A stretch of DNA of 25,189 nucleotides from Actinomortierella ambigua (Eukaryota; Mortierellomycota; Mortierellomycetes; Mortierellales; Mortierellaceae): assembly GCA_016098155.1 (NCBI GenBank), contig JAAAJB010000527.1, positions 1 through 25,189 of the forward strand, in the 5' to 3' direction. Below the pieces are notes generated by a model that was not told the DNA's origin, did no database searches, and worked only from the letters and a program-made list of their open reading frames with translations. Both the position numbers and the translations under genes were made by a program. Shown here in pieces: positions 18,986 to 25,189 of the stretch (within the stretch, counting starts at the first letter, position 1; every line of letters begins with the position of its first letter).

Positions 18986-19211
18986 TGGGAGGAACGAGAG
19001 ACGAGAGGAAGAGAACTCTAATTGGTGTCTGTGGGCCATGATGGGGTTTATGGGAGTTGTGGGTAAGATTGGTTGGCTGGCTAACTGGCTGGTTGGTTGG
19101 TTGGTTTTTGGTTGGGCATACCTTCGTTGATCATCCAGGTGTTCATACGCTTCCAGGCAGTATCGGGCTCCTCTTGGGTCTCCCTCCTACTGGAGCTATT
19201 ACTTCTGTTCA

Positions 19212-19242
<31 letters not shown>

Positions 19243-19560
19243 ATAGTTGTTGGGGCCGTTGCCTTCGAGCTGAGCAAGAGTGTTGAGGTAGGCACCGCTG
19301 TCGCTGGGCATGGATGAGAAAGCATTAGGAGTCTGATTCCGTTGGAAGGCTATAGACTCGCGCTTCATTTCCTGCAGCTTGAAATAGGTCGGCGACGGTG
19401 GCGGGATGATGGACGAGCAGGTCGTGATGGGCCGTGGCTTGCGCACAGGCGAGTCCATCGTGCTGCCATCGCCACGGTTGGCAAGCGTATTGACTAGTGT
19501 GGCATGATCATGGCTTGAGGTTGACCCTGTGGGGGTCCTCATGCCGCTGTACGAGGCCAT
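16545..19560 (-). CDS. nox: NADPH oxidase (NOX/gp91phox family), 653 aa, two exons
   Basis: This enzyme passes electrons from cytosolic NADPH through FAD and two hemes across the membrane to oxygen, making superoxide; in fungi such enzymes serve hyphal growth and development. Exon 1 is 19122-19560, exon 2 is 16545-18067; the junction gives MINEGNRTIFFGVW, the usual start of the oxidase core. Heme ligands are visible as H235-x13-H249 and H313-x12-H326, the spacing of human NOX2. The FAD motif HPFTLTSAPEED is at about 415, the NADPH glycine motif GAGIGVTPFASVL at about 496, and the C-terminus ends in a NOX-like WNKENF. No EF-hands, so it is of NoxA/NoxB rather than NoxC/NOX5 type. The first 145 or so residues are low-complexity, Ser/Pro/Asn-rich with an Asn run at about 106-116, longer than in ascomycete NoxA. 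Ferric reductase is excluded by the complete NOX signature. Confidence 0.94.
18954..18982. repeat. (AG)n microsatellite
   Basis: About 14 uninterrupted AG units on the plus strand, within the first intron of the NADPH oxidase gene (CT on the transcript strand). Confidence 0.9.
19068..19116. repeat. TTGG/TGGC tandem tetranucleotide patch at the NOX donor site
   Basis: On the plus strand the sequence is built of GGTT and GGCT units (CCAACC on the transcript), beginning 5 nt inside the intron from the 5' splice site. It may be a simple slipped repeat or may influence splicing through CA/CC-rich binding proteins; only the repeat itself is seen. Confidence 0.7.
19213..19242 (-). repeat. (AAC)n tract encoding poly-Asn in the NADPH oxidase
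   Basis: Ten TTG units on the plus strand read as a run of AAC codons in exon 1. The pure codon use, unlike the mixed tract of the F-box gene, suggests recent slippage expansion and likely length polymorphism. Confidence 0.9.
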
Positions 19561-20500
19561 TCAGACAGAGAGAGAGAGGGGAGAACTGGCTGCCAAGCGA
19601 GGGGGGGTCAATGAGAGAGACAATGCAGCAGCAGGGCCGAGATAGAGGAGGGGTAGGGACAGCCAACAGGGGGACAAAGGCAGCAGGAGAATAGAGCGAG
19701 ATAGAGAGAGAGGTGGATGGGACAATGCAAGGCAGCAAGTAATGTGCCTGAATGCAAAGAGAATGGACCGACAAAGGAGACAGAGAGATGTGAATGCGAG
19801 AGAGGAGAGAGAGAGAGGAGAAAAAATAAAGGGGGAGAGAGAGAGAGAGAGAGGAGAGCCAGGCCCAAAGTGAGGATGAGCATTAAGCACCTCTCTTCAA
19901 CTCACAACGACAACAGGAGAGAGAGCCTGGACCAAGAGCGCCAAAATAGCCTTGCTTTATTTTGAAACATTTCTCAGATATTGGGCCGAAATCAATGCCT
20001 GTGCTTGACCATCTTTCTCCCTGCCAGCAATACCATGCAATCGAGATTGTTCTGCTGCGTGGTGTGTGGCATCCAGGTAGGGGGGGGGGCAAGGGATGGG
20101 AGGGACAGGGGGGAAGAGAGGGTCCTTCACCTCCGCAGAGCAGGTGACAGATCCTCTCTTTCCCCCCCTCCCTGCTGCTGTCCTACATCAATATTCATCA
20201 CCTCCACCCCGAGCTGATTGATGGCGCAGATGGTGCCTGAATTTACAATAGCTGGTTGGTTTCATTGGAGCGTCGCGCCAGTAAAAAATATCCCGAACAT
20301 GCATTGGTCCCCTGTAACTTTTCTTCCTCTCCCTCCCTCACTCCTTCACTCACTCCCCCCCCCTCCAACCTCCGTCTCCACCTGACACACACAATTTCCA
20401 ACACTCACAATGAAATTGAACAAAAATGATATTTTCGATATGATAAACTTCCTAGGGCAAAAACACAGGAGGTAACAAGGGTGCATTTTCAAAAAACGTC
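19561..20500. other. NADPH oxidase promoter and OSBP 3' region
   Basis: This 940-nt spacer separates the oxidase ATG (19560) from the OSBP stop (20501), both genes being on the minus strand. The oxidase-proximal 300 nt are GA-rich on the plus strand, hence a CT-rich leader on the mRNA, like PMA1. No TATA box is clear. The OSBP-proximal part is AT-rich (about 20400-20500) and probably contains the polyadenylation region, without a canonical AATAAA. No gene seen. Confidence 0.5.
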
Positions 20501-23500
20501 TCAGTAAAGATCGTCGTCCTCAACATCCCACTTGAGCGGCGTCGGCCGCTCATCCGTAGGCCCACATCGAGCACGCTCACTCCAGTAAGAGGTGCGACCG
20601 TCGCGTGCCTCGCCGCTGCCCTTGGACTCACCAGGCCGATCGCGTCCTACAAACTCCCATCCTTCGCCGTTGCTGCTACGGCGGAACCACCGAGGCGTGG
20701 GGTGGTAACCCTCGGGCCACGCGCGGCGCTTGGCACGCTGCTTCTCCTCCAAGCGCTGCTTCTCCGTGTTGGCCAAGTCAAACTCGCCACTCTCCATCGC
20801 GTGCTGGTCCGGGCGCAGGCGGCAGTCCGTTGGACACAGGAAAGGCTTGAGCTCTTCAGGACAATCGTTCAGTGTCATTGCAAAAGGTGTCAGGTTAAAC
20901 GGCGTCGGCGACGGGACGGGATCGCGCTTCCAGAGCAACAGCACCTGCTTGGGCAGAATCGATGCTGCACTCGACGACTTGCCCCTGGTGTGCGTCGTTG
21001 GCGACGCGGGCGAGTTGGAGGTTTCGCCATCACCATCAACATCAATGGCACCAGCTGCCACAGCGTCGCTGCCAAGGTCATCTCGATGCGTACCGGCCCG
21101 GCGTGCAACCAGGCGCTCGCTCCAGCGACCTGCAACCTCCCACACTTCCTTGCCAGTCCGGTCATAGGCGAAACCGCGAATCTCAAAGGCGTCCTTACCA
21201 CGCCAGCCACGAGGCTTGAAGGTCAACTTGCACGTCTCGCCGCTGTGGTGGTTCGTGATGATCATATCGCCATAGTGGTCGATCCACGGCGTACCAACGA
21301 TCAAATTCTGAACGCATGTTGTCACCTTTTTCCAAGAGTAATGCTCGACAAACTTGGACTCGTCGTCAGGGTCCGTTGGCATCGGCAGATTGGAGCCTTC
21401 AGCAAATGACTTTGGAACCTTGAGCTCAACATTCGACGTGCCTTTGGGTAACACCTCAAACGACTTGCCCCAAAACTTGGATTTGACATCCACCTCGGCG
21501 TAAAAGTTGTAGTTGGGCGAGTCGCAGTAGCATGCGCTAATAGGCTGGTGGTTTGAAGAGAAGAGGTGATTCGGCCGTGGGTATGTTAGTTTACGGCTAT
21601 TTTTTTTTGTCTGCAAGAGAAAGAGAAGGAGGAAGGGGGAGAGAAACAAACAAAGACCCATCACTTACAGGATGGTGGGAAACTTGCTCGGAAATGTAGC
21701 GGAACTGCCTGTCCTTCCGAACATACTCGTAAGTCTCTCCTAGAAGAGGGTTGAAAGGCTTGGCAACTCGGCCAATGGTGCTAGAGTAGTTGCTCATCGC
21801 AAACGCGGCCACAAACAGGATACGTTCTGTAGCACCTCGCTGACGAGCAGCCTTATCGAGCACCTGAATATATTCAGCATCCTCCGCCATACGCTGCAAC
21901 ATAGACGTAGGCTCATTGAAATAGACGGGAAGTGTGATCTTGGACAAATCCTTGCCAATCGAGTTTTTGAGAATGGCCCACAGCGAGATGTCGGGTCGGA
22001 GGGATGTTTGCTTTGTGGGCAGTCTTGTGCGGAGCTCCTTGGGGTAGCCTGCGACAGACGAGGCAATGTAATCCCCTCCTGTGTGCTTGCGAATGACCTG
22101 AGTAGAGCTCGACCCGACCTTCTCCTCACTTGCAGGACCATCCTTCTGCGCATCCTCATTCCCATCAATCTCCGAGATAGCATCGTCCGAAAACTCGACC
22201 ACCTCGTCGTCTCCGACAGCATCGAAAAACTCGTCACCGGATTCCTCCTCTTCCTCGTCGCTGTCACTGTCGCTGGCGTCGACTTTGCTCTCCTGAACGG
22301 ATGCAGAGGCTGAGCTCTGGACAAGACCAGCAGTGTCGGTTGTAGGGGTCAGTGTGTTGTCGCCATTGATTGTCACCGGGGTCGCAGCCTCCGATTCCAT
22401 CGTCGCTGTTGGTGTTGTGGTCGATGCCCCTTCAAACGCCGCCTTGGCAGAATGAAGATTAAGCGCGCTCGACTTTGAGCGAAGCGTGCGGTTCTTCTTC
22501 ATCTTGCGATTTGTCTCCTCCGCCTTCGTTAGCAGGCGCTGCATCTCCAGCTGTTCCTCGGACATTGTGCGCATGCTCTCCTCCCAGAGTTCTCGCTTTT
22601 GTGACTCCTGCTTGAGGATGCGTTGCCAGTACTGCTCGCGATCGTTGGTCATAGCGACCAACTCACCGATAGAGTTCTTGAGCGCCATAGATGCCTCGAG
22701 TGATGCAAGGCAGGTCTTCATAATCTCAGAGTCCTCGGGGGTTTCCTGCTGTCGCTGCAAACGCACTAGACTGTCGTTCATATCGGCCTGCATCTGGATC
22801 TGGGTCTTTACAAAGTTGGTCATATTCGCGTAGGTGTCGGCATGGGGCAATCCTGCTGCTGTGGTCGAGTCTTCTTCGCCGGTGGTGGAGCTGGAGCGCG
22901 ATCTGGAGCCATTGGATCCCGTACGCTGAAGAGTTGACGTGCGGCCGCGGCTTTGGCTTGCCGAGTCTGAGGAGCTAGATGCCAAAGTGTCGGTTCGTGA
23001 GGCAGAAGGACGGGTATCCTGCATGGAAGAAATGCTCTGGCGTCTAGATTTGTCGCCGCTGGAGGTGTCTGAGATCCACTGCTTAGTTTGTGTCAATGCA
23101 AAGATCCAACGCTTCGCCTCCGTAGCATGACCGGCCTTGAGGTGATAGCGGATCGAGCCCTTGCCGATAATATCAAAGCGCTGCTTATCCACAGCATCGA
23201 TCCACAGCTTTGCAATGCCGAGGTTGATGCTGCCACGGCATGCGTTTCCGGCATCCTCCTGGTTGTGATAGTACGAGAGCACGCCGTCTTCCAGTACGAA
23301 CCATCGGGCCTTGTATCCACTCGCGTAGTTGGTCCACTTGAACAGCGTGCCTTGCAGCTTTGGTGGCTGGCCGGGAGAGGTGGGGACCAGTGGCGCAATG
23401 GGTCCTAGGTAGGAGAAGGAAAATGGGTTTATGTCAGAGCCATGGTGATAAATGCTGTCGATCACCCTGATGGTTCACGCGAGAGCAAGCTATAAATATA

Positions 23501-24690
23501 CCTTGAGACCGCGCCTCTTTAAGAAGGCTCTTGATCTTTGAGTCCTTGGTGACATCGGCCGCGAGCTTGCCCTTTTTATCGCAGAGATGAGAGTCGATGC
23601 CCTGGTCGAGTGCCCACTGGACCATTTGCATGTCCTTGCGTTTTGCACCAGCATGCAAGATGGTCGATCCGGTCTCAGTATCTTGGTGGCTGATGTTGAG
23701 GACAAAGGCTGCGCGTGGATCGTCAAACAGCTGCTGCAGACTTTTGAGGTCGCCAGCCTCGGCGTACTTGTGCAATAATGTCGTAGTTTTGGTGATGTAC
23801 TGGGTGCGGTGGGCTGATCTCGAAAGGAGATGAATGAAAAGAGTGAGGAGTGGGAATATCAGTGAAACAGCCATACCTTCATAAAACGGATGACCTAAAC
23901 AATTCTGGGGGGTGGGATTGGGGGGCCTGTTCCTCTTGTTTCTCCTTCCCCCGGTACACCACAGCCGCCCTTTTTTTTTTTTTTTTTTTGGTGGTGTTTT
24001 TTTTTTGTCAACACTCACCGTTAATCACCATGCGAATCTCTGGGGTAGATGCGACCTCAAGAGGACTCTTTTGCTTGCTGTCAAGGATGCCGTCATTGAC
24101 GGTGTCTTTGGAGAGAAGCAGCTTGACAACGTCAAGCTTGCCTGAACTAGCCGCAATATGCAGAGCGGTGGATCCATGGCTGTCACGTTGGTTGAGATCC
24201 ACTTGAGGCAGGTTGTTGATGACATATTCGACAACAGGGAACGTGGCACACTGGACTGCAAGGTGGATAGGGGTGGATTGCTGAGGACTCGAGAACGCCT
24301 CGAAGGACTGGGTGCTCGACGAATGGGTGTGGGTGAGGGCATGAGCAGCAGGGCCACTCTTGTAGGTCGGCAATAGCACGGACAGGGTGTTGAGATCACC
24401 TAAAGAGGTGGTTGTTCACAGGCAAAAGGGACGGATTGCCAGCCGACAGACAGCACGACAGCGAACGAATGAGCGATCCAGGCAGGGTGTGTATTCATTC
24501 ATTTGAGCCGTATCACACTGATCGATCAGAGCATCAGGGATATCGATAAAGTACGGACGCACGCACACACTCACCACCCCATCAGGGTGGAGTTGATATC
24601 ATTGGATACATCTTTACCTTTCTGCAGTGCCTCAAGGATCTTGAGCATCTTCCTAGGATCCTCGCCTGCTGGTGCAGCGGACAGGGACAT
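20501..24690 (-). CDS. OSH1: Osh1-like oxysterol-binding protein (ankyrin-PH-FFAT-ORD), 1187 aa, six exons
   Basis: This lipid-transfer protein would exchange sterol and PI4P between the ER and other membranes. Exons: 24618-24690, 24019-24399, 23877-23894 (18 nt), 23502-23813, 21669-23404 and 20501-21544; all GT-AG, phases consistent. Ankyrin repeats fill about residues 65-260 ([31 protein letters not shown]). A PH domain (about 279-371, LQGTLFKW to KRWIFAL) should bind phosphoinositides. A predicted coiled coil lies at about 480-570. An acidic run precedes an FFAT-like EFFDAVG (653-659) for binding ER VAP/Scs2. The ORD runs from about 730 to near the end and holds the family signature EQVSHHPP (834-841), which the last intron splits between the two prolines. 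The start aligns with yeast Osh1 (LKLLDALRQG against [11 protein letters not shown]). An upstream ATG exon at 24980 may give an alternative N-terminus. The architecture makes the family call very secure. Confidence 0.94.
23814..23876 (-). other. 63-nt in-frame, stop-free intron in the OSBP gene
   Basis: Donor GTATGG, acceptor GATCAG. The length is a multiple of three and there is no stop in the reading frame. Retention would insert 21 residues, mostly hydrophobic ([17 protein letters not shown]), between the second ankyrin segment and the next. Removal gives GHPFYEAHRTQYI, which fits the spacing in fungal Osh proteins, so splicing is taken as the main form. Confidence 0.75.
23877..23894 (-). 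other. 18-nt coding microexon of the OSBP gene
   Basis: A TTTAG acceptor, 18 coding nucleotides (completing a Gly codon, then HPFYE and one base) and a GTATGG donor. Both flanks are phase 1, so skipping it would keep the frame and lose six residues. Confidence 0.75.
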
Positions 24691-25189
24691 GGTTGATAGT
24701 GTGTGGGAGGGTGGTAGAAGAAGGATGTCGATGAATTAGCTGAAGGGGAGACGGAGAGAGATGATGGGTCTGCAATGAAACACGCGATGAAATGTCAAGG
24801 GGGATTTTTTTTTGCTGCCCGAGAGAGCCAAAGAAAGAGAGAGTGTGTGTGCGAAAGAGAGCAAGTCACGCGTCACCAAAGGATGTTTCTCCCTGTACCT
24901 TTCGTCGAAGTTGTACTGCTGGCAATCGAGCTCACGTCAGAGCGTGAGGTGGAGCGAGGCACCGAGGTTGCCGTCGACATGGCAAAAGGTGGTGGGTGGT
25001 GAAGGGAGGAGGAGGGGGGGGGAGAAGATGTGGATGTATGTATGTGTGTGTGTGTGGGGAGGGGGTTGTGTGAGAAGAAAAGAAAGATGTGAGAGACCAG
25101 TAGGGTTCGTGGCATGCTCTCTTTATCGCCTGTCCTCCCTTCCCTTCCTTTCCCCCTCACCCCTCCCTCCAGTATCTCCCCCCCCCCCC
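24691..25189 (-). promoter_or_regulatory. 5' region of the OSBP gene with a possible alternative first exon (24954-24980... start at 24980)
   Basis: An ATG at 24980 opens a Ser/Thr-rich peptide (MSTATSVPRSTSRSDVSS...) that ends at a good donor, AAAG-GTACAG, at about 24899. A downstream CTTGAC...CATTGCAG acceptor at about 24770 would put the second ATG (24690) in an exon out of frame with the first, making the first an upstream ORF. Splicing it instead straight to the exon at 24399 keeps the ankyrin frame. The region is otherwise CT/GA-rich, with a GT repeat near 25040-25055 and 12 C at the window end. No TATA box is clear. Confidence 0.4.

Larger units (their letters stand above)
18068..19121 (-). 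other. Unusually long first intron of the NADPH oxidase gene (1054 nt)
   Basis: Donor GTATG at 19121 and acceptor TTTTTAG ending at 18068, both phase 1; joining them gives a seamless oxidase sequence, so no extra exon is required. The interior has a TTGG-rich patch right at the donor (about 19068-19116), a long AG repeat, C-rich and G-rich runs, and a 12-nt direct repeat (TGTCTGGGAACA at 18639-18650 and 18753-18764). No convincing gene on either strand inside. Confidence 0.8.

Overview
The window looks like nuclear DNA of a filamentous, early-diverging fungus, most likely Mortierellomycota (Mortierella in the broad sense). The pointers are short GT-AG introns (63-136 nt mostly) with CTAAC/TTGAC-like branch points, asparagine homopolymer tracts inside proteins, many long A/T, C and GA runs between genes, and a very large F-box protein whose N-terminus (LPVECIQEIV...) resembles the expanded Mortierella F-box families. 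The family names are read from motifs and the taxon is inference. No tRNA, rRNA, CRISPR array or mobile element was recognised.

Layout, left to right. (1) 1-1260: the probable 5' end of a minus-strand transcription unit running off the left edge, seen as a TATA box and several well-formed introns, with no identifiable coding sequence. (2) 1261-2475: no gene seen. (3) 2476-3379, minus: a two-exon gene for a 262-residue secreted protein of unknown function, with a TATA box at 3484-3491. (4) 3380-5271: no gene seen. (5) 5272-8674, minus: a three-exon plasma-membrane P-type H+-ATPase (PMA1 type, 991 aa). (6) 8675-11942: a 3.3-kb divergent intergenic region without a convincing gene. (7) 11943-15110, plus: a single-exon F-box protein of 1055 aa. 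(8) 15438-15983, plus: a two-exon 143-aa protein with a compact Cys/His cluster resembling an FCS-type zinc finger. (9) 16545-19560, minus: a NADPH oxidase (653 aa) whose first intron is 1054 nt and whose N-terminus carries about 145 extra residues including an Asn run. (10) 20501-24690 (possibly up to 24980), minus: an Osh1-like oxysterol-binding protein with ankyrin repeats, PH domain, FFAT-like motif and ORD domain, 1187 aa from six exons including an 18-nt microexon. (11) 24691-25189: its 5' region.

Three of the genes act at membranes: proton export (PMA1), electron export (NADPH oxidase) and sterol/PI4P exchange at contact sites (OSBP). They have separate promoters and are not an operon. 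Functional coupling, such as H+ export compensating the charge moved by the oxidase, is only a physiological inference. I do not see a clear new multi-gene system. The items most worth a second look are the OSBP N-terminal exon structure (alternative first exons, a microexon, an in-frame retainable intron), the long NADPH oxidase intron and N-terminal extension, the unknown secreted protein, the FCS-like finger protein, and the spliced leader at the left edge.
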